The translations under genes and the position numbers were made by a program. A stretch of DNA of 49,735 nt. Origin: a virus. The notes below the pieces were generated by a model, which saw only the letters and a program-made list of their open reading frames with translations, was not told where the DNA came from and searched no databases. Location of the stretch: positions 1-49,735 of the IMG/VR virus record IMGVR_UViG_3300042897_001741; one strand, written 5' to 3'. This document shows, one piece after another, positions 37,015 to 46,303 of the stretch (its first letter is position 1; the number at the start of each line of letters is the position of its first letter).

Positions 37015-39071
37015 TGGGCGGCGTCGTCAGGGCGATTGTCTCGCCGCTCAGTCTGATCGACAAGGATCTGGGGCGCATATCGCTACAGATCGTCGCTGTG
37101 GCCGCCGCCTTCATCCCCGGTGGCCAGCCCTTTGCCGCCGCCGCTGCGCTGGCGCTGGCCGTCCTCTACAAGCCGAAGGGGCCAAAGCCCGAGCAGCAGG
37201 AGCGCTCAATCAAGAGCAGCACGCCGCCGCGCATCGGCGCGTTCGGCAGGGTCAGGCTGTACGGCGCCTATATCCTCTACGTCACCAACGAGGATGGCTA
37301 TGCGGTCGATGTCTGGGCCTATCATGACGGCCGGGTAGACTTCATCGAGCGCATCTATCTGGGTGACAAGCAGGTCAAGCTGAATGGCTCTGGCTTCGTC
37401 ATTGGCCAGGACAATGGCGAGTTCGGCTCGGGCAATGACACGATCAAGATCGGAACGCGCCTCGGCCTCGATACCGAAACCGCCTTCGCCGAGGTCATTT
37501 CCCGTCTGCCAGGCATCTGGACATCGAGCCATCGGGGCGACGGCGTTGTCACTGGATGCATGATCTCCAAGCCGGTGAAGGCGAAGAACTACAACGATGT
37601 CTATCCGACCGGCGGGCCGGATGCGAACCAGATGTCGCTTGTCGTCCGTGGCCGCCGCGTCTTCGACTGGCGTGACCCGACTCAGAACATCAGCAACCGC
37701 AGCACATGGAAGTGGTCTGAGAACGCGGCGCTTGCGATTGCCTATTACTATCTGAACCACAACAACAAGGATTGGGACACGCATTTCGCGCCCACCCTCG
37801 CTTATTGGACTGCGTTCGCTGACGACTGCGATGTTCAGATGGCGGTTCAGAATGGTGCTGGCGTGTTCGTGGATGACGCGGATTCGAGCGACACAAGCTT
37901 TGAGCTGACCAGCGTTGAGGGCCTCACGCCGGGCAAGACGATCACCCTTGCCGCCTATGGCATCAACAAGGTCGTGTCGTCCGTCAGCGGCAATATCGTC
38001 ACGATCACTACCTCGCTAGGGGATGATTATCGCGCCGGGACCGTGATGCGCTGGACCGGAGGCGGGACCGAGGCGCGCTACCGTGTCGCGCTGGCCTACA
38101 AATACACCGACCAGCACAAGGTCACGCTTGGCAATCTGCTGGCGGCCTGCGACGGCATGGTGACGCCGCGCGGCGATGGCGCGCTTATCCCGTGGTCGGG
38201 GCGCTATGTCGAGCCAGACCCTGACGATGCGATTGGCCCGGCGGAGATCATCACGTGGACCATGGACGATGGCATTGTCGATGAGGATCAGGCCAACGTC
38301 GTATCCCTGACCTACCTGTCGTCGGATCACAATTTCACGAGCGTCGACACCACCGCCTGGCGCGACGAGGACAGCATTGCCGATGTTGGCGAGAAGTCCA
38401 CCAGCCTGGATAACAGCGTCCCGAGCCATGCGCAGGCCCGGCGGCTTGCAAAGCGACTGCTCGACAAGTCTATGGCGCCATATCGGGGCACGCTGGTCCT
38501 CAACACCAAGGGCCGGAAACTGTTGGGTAAGCGCTTTTTCCCGCTCAACATCACGGAAGCTGGCACCACATTCTTTGCCGGGCCTGCAGAGATTGTGCGC
38601 ATCCGGCGGACGCAGACGGGCGTTGAACTCGACTGGGTTCGCGCCAATCCCAACATCGACGCCTGGAACCCCGCGACCGAGGAAGGTGAGCCGGCCCCCG
38701 TTGGCGCGCGTCCGGCAGCCATTCCCCTCGACGCCCCAACCATCACTTCCGCCGTTGCCGAACTGAGCGAAGACAGCGCGAATGCTCGCGTTCGCATCAC
38801 GGTCGATGGCTTCGATCGCGACGACATCACTTGGTATGCCCGCTGGCGCGTCACCACTGACACGACGTGGAACGAGCAGGAATATAGCGACATCGACCCT
38901 GGCGCGTCTGCCGTGCTGCTGACCAACCTAGTACCTACCGATCTCGCTGTCGATGTTGCTGTGGCCTATGGCGTAGGCGATGGGCGGATTTCGCCATGGT
39001 CCGCGCAGGAGACGGTCAGCACCGAAGTGGATCTCATCTTTGATGGCGGCGACGCCACGACGGAGGCCTGA
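37014..39071 (+). CDS. Tail tip / host-specificity protein (J-like)
   Basis: A 685-residue tail tip protein. A hydrophobic segment (about 22-52) is followed by the hub region GRVRLYGAYILYVTNEDGYA, YHDGRVDFIERIYLGDKQVK and a long tail-hub domain to about 560. Residues 580-670 form a fibronectin type III module (VRITVDGFDRDDITWYARWR). J-like proteins attach the fibre and recognise the host receptor. The size is smaller than lambda gpJ but normal for sphingomonad siphophages. Confidence 0.82.
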   Translation: MGGVVRAIVSPLSLIDKDLGRISLQIVAVAAAFIPGGQPFAAAAALALAVLYKPKGPKPEQQERSIKSSTPPRIGAFGRVRLYGAYILYVTNEDGYAVDVWAYHDGRVDFIERIYLGDKQVKLNGSGFVIGQDNGEFGSGNDTIKIGTRLGLDTETAFAEVISRLPGIWTSSHRGDGVVTGCMISKPVKAKNYNDVYPTGGPDANQMSLVVRGRRVFDWRDPTQNISNRSTWKWSENAALAIAYYYLNHNNKDWDTHFAPTLAYWTAFADDCDVQMAVQNGAGVFVDDADSSDTSFELTSVEGLTPGKTITLAAYGINKVVSSVSGNIVTITTSLGDDYRAGTVMRWTGGGTEARYRVALAYKYTDQHKVTLGNLLAACDGMVTPRGDGALIPWSGRYVEPDPDDAIGPAEIITWTMDDGIVDEDQANVVSLTYLSSDHNFTSVDTTAWRDEDSIADVGEKSTSLDNSVPSHAQARRLAKRLLDKSMAPYRGTLVLNTKGRKLLGKRFFPLNITEAGTTFFAGPAEIVRIRRTQTGVELDWVRANPNIDAWNPATEEGEPAPVGARPAAIPLDAPTITSAVAELSEDSANARVRITVDGFDRDDITWYARWRVTTDTTWNEQEYSDIDPGASAVLLTNLVPTDLAVDVAVAYGVGDGRISPWSAQETVSTEVDLIFDGGDATTEA

Positions 39072-40231
39072 TGCCTACGGTTCGCTTTCAGCTTCGCCGA
39101 GACACCGCGGCAAATTGGACCAGCGTCAATCCGACGCTGGCCGATGGCGAGCCTGCCGTTGAAACTGATACCCAACGTCAGAAGCTGGGCAACGGCGCAA
39201 CGCCATGGAATTCACTGGCCTATGTGGCTGACGGCACGGTCAAGAGCGTCAACGTATCGGGCGGCTCGACTGGCCTGACCTTCTCCGGCGGCCCGATCAC
39301 TGCAACCGGATCGCTGACACTCGGCGGCACGCTGTCGATCGCCAACGGCGGCACCGGTGCGACGACGCAGGCCGGCGCACGGACGGCGCTCGGTCTGGGC
39401 ACAGCCGCGACGCAGAATATCGGTACATCCGGTGCGACCGTTCCCTTGATATCGTCCACAATCATTTGGTCTGGCGGGCATACATTCACGTCAGCCATGA
39501 CTCTCGCGCCAGTGGCCCTCAATGCCAGCTTCTTCGTAAATGCCGACGCTGGCTATGCGGCGCGGACCGTCTATCGCCGGGGCTCGTCGGCGAGATGGCT
39601 GACCGGCATGGACGGCAGCACGGAAAGCGGAAGCAATGTCGGCACCGATTTCTACATCGATCGATACAGCGACGCCGGGGCCTATGTCGCCCACGCCCTG
39701 ACGATCGAGCGCGCCAGCGGGGCGCTGACGCTCGGTGGCCCGGCGCGTCCCGGTGCGGACAATAGCTACACGCTGGGCACCGCCTCGCTGCGCTGGGGCC
39801 AGATCTATTCAGGCACCTCGACAATCAGCACCTCCGACCGGCGGGCAAAGCAGAATGTCGAAGCGATCCCGGCGGAGTGGCTCGATGCCTGGGGTGATGT
39901 CGAGTGGTGCAGATATCGGTTTCGCGATGCGGTTCGCGCCAAAGCAGGCGATGCCCGCTGGCATGTCGGGCTGGTGGCGCAGCAGGTGCATGAGGCCTTT
40001 GCAGCGCATGGGATCGACGCCTTCGATATCGGCCTGCTGTGCTTCGATGATTGGGGCGAGCAGCGTGAGCCGGTCATCAGCAAGACGGGGACGATAACCA
40101 AGCGGACGCGCGTGGCGGTGAAAGCGGGGAACCGCTGGGGCCTGCGCTACGACGAATGTTTTGCGGTCGAAGCCGCTTATCAGCGGCGGCGCATGGACCG
40201 CCTGGAAGCCCTGATTTCCGCAAAATCCTGA
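39071..40231 (+). CDS. Tail fibre with S74 intramolecular chaperone
   Basis: A 386-residue fibre. The N-terminus (VRFQLRRDTAANWTSVNPTL) is the short adaptor seen in many phage fibres. Central Gly/Thr-rich beta repeats (STGLTFSGGPITATGSLTLG) form the shaft. The C-terminal domain begins at TSDRRAKQNVEAIPAEWLDA near residue 255 and continues with GLVAQQVHEAFAAHG: this is the peptidase S74 chaperone of endosialidase type, which assists trimer folding and cuts itself off. It is followed by the last copy of the intergenic element. Confidence 0.88.
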   Translation: MPTVRFQLRRDTAANWTSVNPTLADGEPAVETDTQRQKLGNGATPWNSLAYVADGTVKSVNVSGGSTGLTFSGGPITATGSLTLGGTLSIANGGTGATTQAGARTALGLGTAATQNIGTSGATVPLISSTIIWSGGHTFTSAMTLAPVALNASFFVNADAGYAARTVYRRGSSARWLTGMDGSTESGSNVGTDFYIDRYSDAGAYVAHALTIERASGALTLGGPARPGADNSYTLGTASLRWGQIYSGTSTISTSDRRAKQNVEAIPAEWLDAWGDVEWCRYRFRDAVRAKAGDARWHVGLVAQQVHEAFAAHGIDAFDIGLLCFDDWGEQREPVISKTGTITKRTRVAVKAGNRWGLRYDECFAVEAAYQRRRMDRLEALISAKS

Positions 40232-40244
40232 CAACAGGACGCAT

Positions 40245-40257
40245 CTACCGTCCGTAG
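40245..40257 (+). repeat. Intergenic 13-mer, copy 6
   Basis: CTACCGTCCGTAG, 13 bases after the stop of the S74 fibre gene and 32 bases before the next ATG at 40290. Identical to copies 1 and 2. Confidence 0.85.
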
Positions 40258-40289
40258 CTTGAGCCAGCCCGCATAATCATCGTTCGGCC

Positions 40290-40988
40290 ATGCTGCCGAT
40301 CTTTCCCACGCACCGGTTCAATCCGCAGAATATCAAGGCGGACGTGGTGCCGACCATGATTGACGGCGGCACCGCGATCAACGGTGACCATACGACCATC
40401 CAGACCGATGGCGGCGGGCGGTGGGAGATCACCTATTCCGGCATCATGCTGCGCAGCCCGGCGATCATCCGCCTGTGGGATGCATGGACCGCCTACATGC
40501 CGGGCCGCAGTTTCTGGGTGCCGCTGGTGTCGCTCTACACCGGCCCTCGCCCCGCCAATGGCGCTCACCCCGCCCGCCCTTCCTCGATCCACGCCAATGA
40601 CCCCGATTTCCCCACGGAAGTCCGATATGCCGTTCCGTACATCGTCGCGGAGGTGGTGACCCCGCCGACCACGATCCCGACACAGATGACAGTGAACGTG
40701 ACGCAGGGCGCGCGCCTGCAGGCTGGCATGAAGGGTAATGTCGGCGGGCGGCCGTTCAAGATTGAGCGCATCCTGTCACGCGACGGCCAAGAGGCGGAGT
40801 TCTCTTTCCTGCCCCCTATCCGCGACGCAATCGCGGCTGGTGAACCGGTCAATTTTGACTGGCCCCTGGCACTGTGCAAGCTGGTGCTGGGCCAAGACCT
40901 CGCGCCAGATCTGTCGTTTGGCCGTAGCGCACAGATGGCGATCAACTTCGTGGAAGATCGGTCCACTCCGCTGGCGGAGGCGGCCTGA
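40290..40988 (+). CDS. Tail-associated structural protein
   Basis: A 232-residue protein (LPIFPTHRFNPQNIKADVVP, GRWEITYSGIMLRSPAIIRL, GRSFWVPLVSLYTGPRPANG). Mostly beta with aromatic-rich loops. It resembles minor tail proteins found downstream of fibre genes in sphingomonad prophages. No named family. Confidence 0.68.
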   Translation: MLPIFPTHRFNPQNIKADVVPTMIDGGTAINGDHTTIQTDGGGRWEITYSGIMLRSPAIIRLWDAWTAYMPGRSFWVPLVSLYTGPRPANGAHPARPSSIHANDPDFPTEVRYAVPYIVAEVVTPPTTIPTQMTVNVTQGARLQAGMKGNVGGRPFKIERILSRDGQEAEFSFLPPIRDAIAAGEPVNFDWPLALCKLVLGQDLAPDLSFGRSAQMAINFVEDRSTPLAEAA

Positions 40989-41356
40989 TGCCTAGCACCT
41001 GGCAGATGGACATCGAGCTTCCCCGCTCTGGTTCGGCGCAATTCACCATCCTCGCACAAGACGTGAATGGCGGCTCCGTCGACCTGACCGGCGTCGATAT
41101 CGTGATGGAGTTCCGCGACCAGTCTGGCGACGCTGCCACGATCTCCACGGCTGGCATCGAAACGAACGACGATGTGACCGGCGTGATCGTCACCGACGCG
41201 ACCGGTGGCCAGATCCTCTGCACGATCTACGGATCCGACTTCGCCGCGCTGGACGGCGCTTATGAGGTCGTCCGCCTCTCCCACAAAATCCGTTTCACCA
41301 AGACCGGAGACGCCCCGCTGCTGATCTACGGCCAGGTGAACCTCCTGCCGGAGTAG
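40988..41356 (+). CDS. BppU-like baseplate upper protein
   Basis: A 122-residue beta-sandwich protein: DIELPRSGSAQFTILAQDVN, VDIVMEFRDQSGDAATISTA and a closing YEVVRLSHKIRFTKTGDAPL. The pattern of alternating strands (Q-F-T-I-x-D-V-N, x-D-L-T-G) resembles the N-terminal domain of BppU-type tail proteins that hold receptor-binding fibres. One base overlaps the previous gene. Confidence 0.65.
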   Translation: MPSTWQMDIELPRSGSAQFTILAQDVNGGSVDLTGVDIVMEFRDQSGDAATISTAGIETNDDVTGVIVTDATGGQILCTIYGSDFAALDGAYEVVRLSHKIRFTKTGDAPLLIYGQVNLLPE

Positions 41357-41359
41357 AGC

Positions 41360-43558
41360 ATGGCCCTGTCCGATGTGAAAGTTATTAAGGTCACGACTGC
41401 TTTGGCGGACCCGCTTGCGGCCAAGGCAGATTCTGCGGCGGTCAACGCCAGCCTCACTGCACTTCAGGGCAATCTCAACGAGATTGAGGCAGAGTCGGTG
41501 TCGCGCGACGATGCTCTCGGCACTCGCATCGATGGCGTCGAAGATGAACTGGCGAACAAGGCGGAGGCCGGCGCCGTAAATGCTAGCCTGCTCGCGCTTC
41601 AGGGGAACCTCAACGAAGTCGAAAGCGAATCCGTCGCCCGCGATGATGTGTTGACCGCCGCTGTGGCTACAAAAGCCAGCGCGGCAGATTTGACAGCTCT
41701 GGAAACCGAAGTCGCCACCAAGGCCAATGCGGGCGACGTAAACACCGGCCTCAACACCCTGCAGACCGAAATCAATGCGATTGAGGGGGAGTCCATTGCG
41801 CGGGATAACGATCTGGGCGCCCGCGTCGATGCCGCCGAAACCGAGATCGCGACGAAGGCGAATGCTGGGGATGTCAACACCGGACTGAACACGCTCCAGA
41901 CCAACCTGAACGGCGAAACCAACGCCAGGGCGGCAGCCGATGCGGCGGAAAGCGCAACCCGACTGGGTGCCGATAATCGCGGGTTCGATTATGTCGGCGC
42001 TATCATCGCCTCGGTGCGGGCATTCGTTATCCGCATGGTTGGCAATGCCGAGAGTCGCCTTGAGGGCCGCGCGGACCTGCGTGCCATCGCGGCAAGGGAT
42101 CTCATGCGAAAGCGCACGGGCGCGGTGCAGAGCCTGTCCATCGACATGACTCGCTCCATGCGTTCGGTGCGCCGTGAGGGCATGCCGGCGGCCGCGCTGG
42201 AGATCGAAGACGTAATCTGGTCGGTCGCCGGCAACGTCGTATCGGTGCAGGCCGGGCGCACCGCTTTACGTTCCGCCGGCCGGGCAATCTATCCGATCGG
42301 CAGTGTCTCCATTGATCCGATCGCTTCTGCTTCGATCGTCGGCGAGGAAGCGAGCATTGTCTATGTGGCCAACACCGCGGCGGCCAGCTTCGCACTTGCG
42401 GGTGCCGGGGGACGCCTAGATCACGCCCGGCTCTCCAACGTCGTGGTGCGCGACGCGGCGACTGATGATGTTCTGGCATTGGGCACCGATTATCTGCTCA
42501 ACGCCGAACAGGGTGCGATCCAGAGGGCTGCGGCAGGATCCGCGCTGGCCGTCGAAGTCGATTACGATTATTCGGACGTGCGCTATGACCTGATCGAGAC
42601 GGACCTAACCGGCGCGCTGAGCGTCAAGAAAGGGACGGTGCGCAACCGCGACGTTGCCGAATATCTGCCGGCGCGATCGGCCGGAAAATATCCGCTGCTG
42701 ATTGTGCGCGTCACCGCCGCCGGCATGACAATCTGGCGCTGGCAGGATCAGGAACGGTCGCAGGTTCAGGCGCCGGCGATCATCCAGCGGGGTCGCGCGA
42801 AGGCGCTCGGCAATTTCCATCGCGCATTGCGGGAAGGCGGGACGGTTCGGATTGCCGGCTACGGGACGAGCCGGACCAACCTGGGCGGCGTGGCGGCATC
42901 GCTCTATGCAGCGAACGGGCAGCAGCGCGACCGCATGGCCGACAGCGGCTTCATGGCGGCGCAGGATGCCGCGTTCATCGCTACCCTGCCGCTGTTCGAT
43001 CATGGTGACGGCGCGGGGCAGGTCCATACCCACATAGGCTGGAACTGGACGCTGAAGGCGGCGATCGAGCAGCGCTATCCCAATATCGTCGAATATCTCA
43101 ATTTCGGGATCGGCGGGACCACCAGCGGCAACACCGACAATGGCGGGACGGTTCCGGCGCGCCTGGCCGGGTTGACCGGCAGCGGTGCGCATCTGGCCGT
43201 GATCGAATTCGGAATGAATGAATTGGGGTCGGCTGGGGCCGACACCATCACCAACCTGATTGCGATCGGGGAAGCTTGCCGGGCGGCAAATATCGACCCG
43301 GTGTTTATCGCGCCCGCTCGGCCCAATGCGACCTATTCAGCGGACATTCTGGATCGATGGGTCGTTGAAAATCGACAAATCGCCGCCGCTGCGGATTATC
43401 TCGCGGCCCCCTTCATCGATACAGCTTCGGTGTTCGGCGTCGATCGCCTGGGGCCACTCGACCCTCGCGACATGTGCGGCTCCAACCTCTTCAATCATGA
43501 CAGCGTATTTGAGCTTGGCCTGATCGGCCGGGCGCTAACCTCCATCGTTCTCGGCTGA
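41360..43558 (+). CDS. Tail fibre with coiled-coil repeats and SGNH-like esterase domain
   Basis: A 732-residue protein. Residues about 25-200 form a coiled coil with repeats: VNASL-x-ALQGNLNE twice and TKANAGDVNTGLNTLQT twice. A beta-rich middle follows (about 230-430). The C-terminal region (about 490-732) fits an SGNH/GDSL fold: block I is GYGTS with Ser504, block II is NFGIGGTTS (about 581-589), block III GMNE (Asn620), and a late His713 in FNHD. Deviations are GTS in place of GDS and no Asp three residues before the His. It may de-acetylate surface polysaccharide, with sphingans as obvious targets, but activity is uncertain. Confidence 0.82.
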   Translation: MALSDVKVIKVTTALADPLAAKADSAAVNASLTALQGNLNEIEAESVSRDDALGTRIDGVEDELANKAEAGAVNASLLALQGNLNEVESESVARDDVLTAAVATKASAADLTALETEVATKANAGDVNTGLNTLQTEINAIEGESIARDNDLGARVDAAETEIATKANAGDVNTGLNTLQTNLNGETNARAAADAAESATRLGADNRGFDYVGAIIASVRAFVIRMVGNAESRLEGRADLRAIAARDLMRKRTGAVQSLSIDMTRSMRSVRREGMPAAALEIEDVIWSVAGNVVSVQAGRTALRSAGRAIYPIGSVSIDPIASASIVGEEASIVYVANTAAASFALAGAGGRLDHARLSNVVVRDAATDDVLALGTDYLLNAEQGAIQRAAAGSALAVEVDYDYSDVRYDLIETDLTGALSVKKGTVRNRDVAEYLPARSAGKYPLLIVRVTAAGMTIWRWQDQERSQVQAPAIIQRGRAKALGNFHRALREGGTVRIAGYGTSRTNLGGVAASLYAANGQQRDRMADSGFMAAQDAAFIATLPLFDHGDGAGQVHTHIGWNWTLKAAIEQRYPNIVEYLNFGIGGTTSGNTDNGGTVPARLAGLTGSGAHLAVIEFGMNELGSAGADTITNLIAIGEACRAANIDPVFIAPARPNATYSADILDRWVVENRQIAAAADYLAAPFIDTASVFGVDRLGPLDPRDMCGSNLFNHDSVFELGLIGRALTSIVLG

Positions 43559-43569
43559 AAGGATCTCCC

Positions 43570-44331
43570 ATGCCTCGCCCCCTGCGCTCGCCTGCCTTTC
43601 CCAACGGCCTTGTGCGGTTCACGCCATCGGACCCGGATGAAGCCTATTTTGTCGATCACGCGAACCTTGTTGCGTGGATCAGCGGCAGCGGTCTGGCCAT
43701 TCGTGAGATGGACAACATCTGGGACGATCTGGCCAAGGAGGCGCTGAGCTATCGGACCCCCGGTAGCGTTGAAACCGGCGCCAAGCCGTCCATGGCCTTT
43801 GGTTCGCGGCCGACCATCCGCATCAATGGTGCGGCGGCACGACTGATCGGCTCGCTGACCATGCCTGCCAGCTTCACGATCGCAACATCCTTCGTGATGG
43901 ATAACCCCGTTGGTTCCCAGCAACTTCTGGCGGGTCCGGCCAATACCGTGCCGCGCGTGTCGTTCGGGCCGCAGGCATCGGGGTATCTCCAACTGCACTT
44001 CAACACCGGAAGCACCGTCGCGGCAACCGCTCAGGGCGTGATACCGACAACGCCATGCGTGGCGTGGGCTGACTTCAACAGTTCGACCCTGTTGGCGCGC
44101 CTTGGTCTCAACAATTTCACCAGCGGCGGCACCGTGTTTTTCGGCGCGGGGCACTCAACGCCCGCGGGCATCGGCATCGGTGCATTCGGTGACGGCGCGC
44201 AGCCGATGACCGGCGACATCGGTGATCTTCTGATCTTCAATGCACCCCTATCCGATGCTGATCGCGGCAGGCTGCTTGCGATGCTGGGGCGTCGTTCGGG
44301 CATCGTCGTAGCCAATCTGCCCAACGTCTGA
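43570..44331 (+). CDS. LamG/concanavalin-like tail protein
   Basis: A 253-residue protein whose C-terminal 180 residues resemble a LamG-type beta sandwich: GSLTMPASFTIATSFVMDNP, SGYLQLHFNTGSTVAATAQG and GDIGDLLIFNAPLSDADRGR, the typical end of such domains. These domains bind sugars. It has AAAGGA nine bases before the ATG and is the last plus-strand structural gene, so a receptor-binding accessory role is likely. Confidence 0.78.
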   Translation: MPRPLRSPAFPNGLVRFTPSDPDEAYFVDHANLVAWISGSGLAIREMDNIWDDLAKEALSYRTPGSVETGAKPSMAFGSRPTIRINGAAARLIGSLTMPASFTIATSFVMDNPVGSQQLLAGPANTVPRVSFGPQASGYLQLHFNTGSTVAATAQGVIPTTPCVAWADFNSSTLLARLGLNNFTSGGTVFFGAGHSTPAGIGIGAFGDGAQPMTGDIGDLLIFNAPLSDADRGRLLAMLGRRSGIVVANLPNV

Positions 44332-44348
44332 TGCGCGGTTGCTTCACA

Positions 44349-44558
44349 TCACATGAAATACCACCCGCCCACCAGCAGGCTGATGACGAGGAAGGCCGCA
44401 GTGACCATGACGAACGTCAGGTTGTTGCGCGCCTCCTCGTCCAGGCCGAGCGGGCTGTTCATGGCGTTGTTGGGGTCGGCTTCCTGCTCGGCGCGGTCGC
44501 GCTCAAGCAGGGCGTTCCATTCTTCGTCGCTCAGTTCCGTAGTGCGTTCGCGGGTCAA
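44349..44558 (-). CDS. Small C-terminally anchored membrane protein (antisense)
   Basis: A 69-residue protein starting at a TTG (44558), five bases after AAGGAGG; the longer frame upstream has no such site. The first 45 residues are acidic and helical (LSDEEWNALLERDRAEQEAD); the last 20 are one hydrophobic segment (FVMVTAAFLVISLLVGGWYF). It is on the opposite strand between the structural and lysis genes. Could be a lysis inhibitor or envelope moron; unknown. Confidence 0.65.
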   Translation of the reverse strand: MTRERTTELSDEEWNALLERDRAEQEADPNNAMNSPLGLDEEARNNLTFVMVTAAFLVISLLVGGWYFM

Positions 44559-44701
44559 AGCATCCTCCTTGCGTCCTATGCCAACACGCCGCGCAGGTGG
44601 CGGGTTGCATGCCGCGGCGGGCTTTCCACCTTTCGAAGGGATATAGTGCGGATGCCCATCCATCAACCGACAGCGGCGAAGACGCCATGGGGTGAGGCGG
44701 G

Positions 44702-45013
44702 ATGAGCGCGGAGCCGTTCAGCAGCGTGGCTTACACGATCATGGCGGCCCTCGCCGGCGCGGTGACGGCGCTTGCCTTCCGCCCCTGGAAGAAGATGACC
44801 GGGTTGGAGATCGCCCTGACGCTGTTCGTCGGCTTCTCGTTCGCGATCTTCGTCAGCCCATGGGTTGCGCATTCCATCATGCAGGTGCCGGCGAACGAGC
44901 CGCGCGCTGCATCCTTCATCACCTATGTCATGGGAGCAGGCTCGAACATCCTTCTGCCTCGGATCATTCAGTTCTTCGAGCGCCTCCTTGGAGCGAAAGG
45001 AGACGGGCAATGA
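44702..45013 (+). CDS. Holin-like membrane protein
   Basis: A 103-residue protein with three hydrophobic segments (about 8-26, 35-55, 71-90) and a positively charged C-terminus (FFERLLGAKGDGQ). Three passes and a basic end are typical of class I holins. It is the first gene of the lysis cassette and overlaps the next by ATGA. Direct evidence for pore formation is not available. Confidence 0.75.
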   Translation: MSAEPFSSVAYTIMAALAGAVTALAFRPWKKMTGLEIALTLFVGFSFAIFVSPWVAHSIMQVPANEPRAASFITYVMGAGSNILLPRIIQFFERLLGAKGDGQ

Positions 45014-45363
45014 CCGATTTCTTCGTGTTCGACCTGCTCAACACCTGCCTGCGCGTCGCGGTGACGCTCATCGTGGCCTACAAGCTGGTCGAGTTCTACG
45101 ACGACTATAAGCCTGCCGAGCGTGTCGGTCTGGCGTTGATGGGGTCTGGCTCCTTCCTGACCGTGCCGCCGATCTGGGCCTATCAGGTCGGCCAGGGCGT
45201 GTTCGATGGCTGGGCCGTCACCGTCATGACGCTGGGCATCATCCTCATGCTGTTCGGGCGCATGTCGCGGCATATCCGGCATCGGGCGAACAATGCCCGG
45301 CATGCGGCGCAGATGGAGCGGGATATTGCAGAGCGGCGCCGGGCGCGCGGGGGAGAAGTGTGA
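45010..45363 (+). CDS. Second holin/antiholin-like membrane protein
   Basis: A 117-residue protein with three hydrophobic segments (about 5-25, 44-63, 70-85) and a very basic C-terminus (RHIRHRANNARHAAQMERDI). It is coupled to the previous membrane gene and to the endolysin. With two adjacent holin-like proteins, one could be the antiholin. The family is not recognised. Confidence 0.72.
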   Translation: MTDFFVFDLLNTCLRVAVTLIVAYKLVEFYDDYKPAERVGLALMGSGSFLTVPPIWAYQVGQGVFDGWAVTVMTLGIILMLFGRMSRHIRHRANNARHAAQMERDIAERRRARGGEV

Positions 45364-46052
45364 TGGACCACGTCCAACTCCAGCGCCGCCTGGCCGATCG
45401 CGGCTTCTACAATGGCGCGATTGACGGGAAATTCGGGCCAGCGAGCAAGGCTGCCACTCTCGCCTGCCTGACCGATGGCCCAGACCATCCGGTGACAGCC
45501 AGCGACATCGAGGCGGCCGCGCGCGGACTAAATGTCGACCCTGCGAAAATCTGGGCCGTCTACGATGTCGAGGCCGCCGGTGACGCATTCATTGACGGCC
45601 GGCCCGCGATCCTGTTCGAGCCGCACCGGTTCAGCAAGGCGACCGGGCGCCGCTATGACGCGAGCCATCCCAACCTTTCGTCGCGAGTCTGGAATCGCAA
45701 GCTCTATCCCAAGGCGCAGGCCGCGCGCTGGCAACAGCTGCTCGATGCCGTCGCGCTGAACGTCGACGCCGGCCTCGCATCGGCCAGCTATGGCGCGTTC
45801 CAGATCCTGGGCGAGAACTTCGCAGTCTGCGGCGCGGCCGATCCGTGGTCCTTCGCGTGGCGGCAATCCCAGACCGAGGGCGACCAGTTGGAGGCGTTTT
45901 TGCGCTTCGTAGAAGGACGCGGCCTCAAGGGGGCGTTGCAGCGCGGCGATTGGGCTGCATTTGCTAAGGGCTACAACGGCACAGCCTATCGCGAGAACAA
46001 ATATGACGAGAAGCTGGCTAAGGCCTATGTGAAGCGGAGTGAGGTGGCATGA
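45363..46052 (+). CDS. Endolysin: N-acetylmuramidase with peptidoglycan-binding domain
   Basis: A 229-residue endolysin. Residues 4-60 are a peptidoglycan-binding module (HVQLQRRLADRGFYNGAIDG). The catalytic N-acetylmuramidase (DUF3380) domain starts near 65: AILFEPHRFSKATGRRYDAS with the candidate catalytic Glu, ASYGAFQILGENFAVCG and KGYNGTAYRENKYDEKLAKA. No signal peptide, so it needs a holin. Start at the ATG at 45363 rather than the GTG before it; binding site GGGGGAG. Confidence 0.92.
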   Translation: MDHVQLQRRLADRGFYNGAIDGKFGPASKAATLACLTDGPDHPVTASDIEAAARGLNVDPAKIWAVYDVEAAGDAFIDGRPAILFEPHRFSKATGRRYDASHPNLSSRVWNRKLYPKAQAARWQQLLDAVALNVDAGLASASYGAFQILGENFAVCGAADPWSFAWRQSQTEGDQLEAFLRFVEGRGLKGALQRGDWAAFAKGYNGTAYRENKYDEKLAKAYVKRSEVA

Positions 46053-46303
46053 CCAACCGCCACAACGTGATCGCCTATCTCGCCACCCTCGCGGCGATCG
46101 TCATCATGTCGTTGGCCGGCGCCGCGGTGTGCATCTTCGCTCAGGCCGACACCGAAGTGAACCTGGCGCGCATCATCGGGGCGCTGGCCTTCATCGGTTC
46201 CGCCATCGCCGGCCTGACAGGGGTGATCGGCACGTTCAAGGCGCGCGACAATAGCGAGCAGCTGATCGCCAAGCTGCCGCCGGTTCAGGAGGAAGCACGA
46301 TGA
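46049..46303 (+). CDS. Two-pass membrane protein of the lysis cassette
   Basis: An 84-residue protein with two hydrophobic segments (about 10-30 and 42-62) and a charged C-terminus. It is coupled to the endolysin by ATGA and resembles small holin-like proteins, but its location after the endolysin is more like an accessory or second holin. No family recognised. Confidence 0.7.
   Translation: MTNRHNVIAYLATLAAIVIMSLAGAAVCIFAQADTEVNLARIIGALAFIGSAIAGLTGVIGTFKARDNSEQLIAKLPPVQEEAR

Noticed and set aside
41438-41922. Repeats in the SGNH fibre gene as a mobile or CRISPR-like repeat
   Set aside because: They are in-frame coding repeats of a coiled-coil shaft, imperfect at the DNA level.
44331-44705. 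A plus-strand frame of 124 codons after the LamG-like gene
   Set aside because: It is antisense to the small membrane gene at 44349-44558, which has a strong binding site and a clear transmembrane segment.
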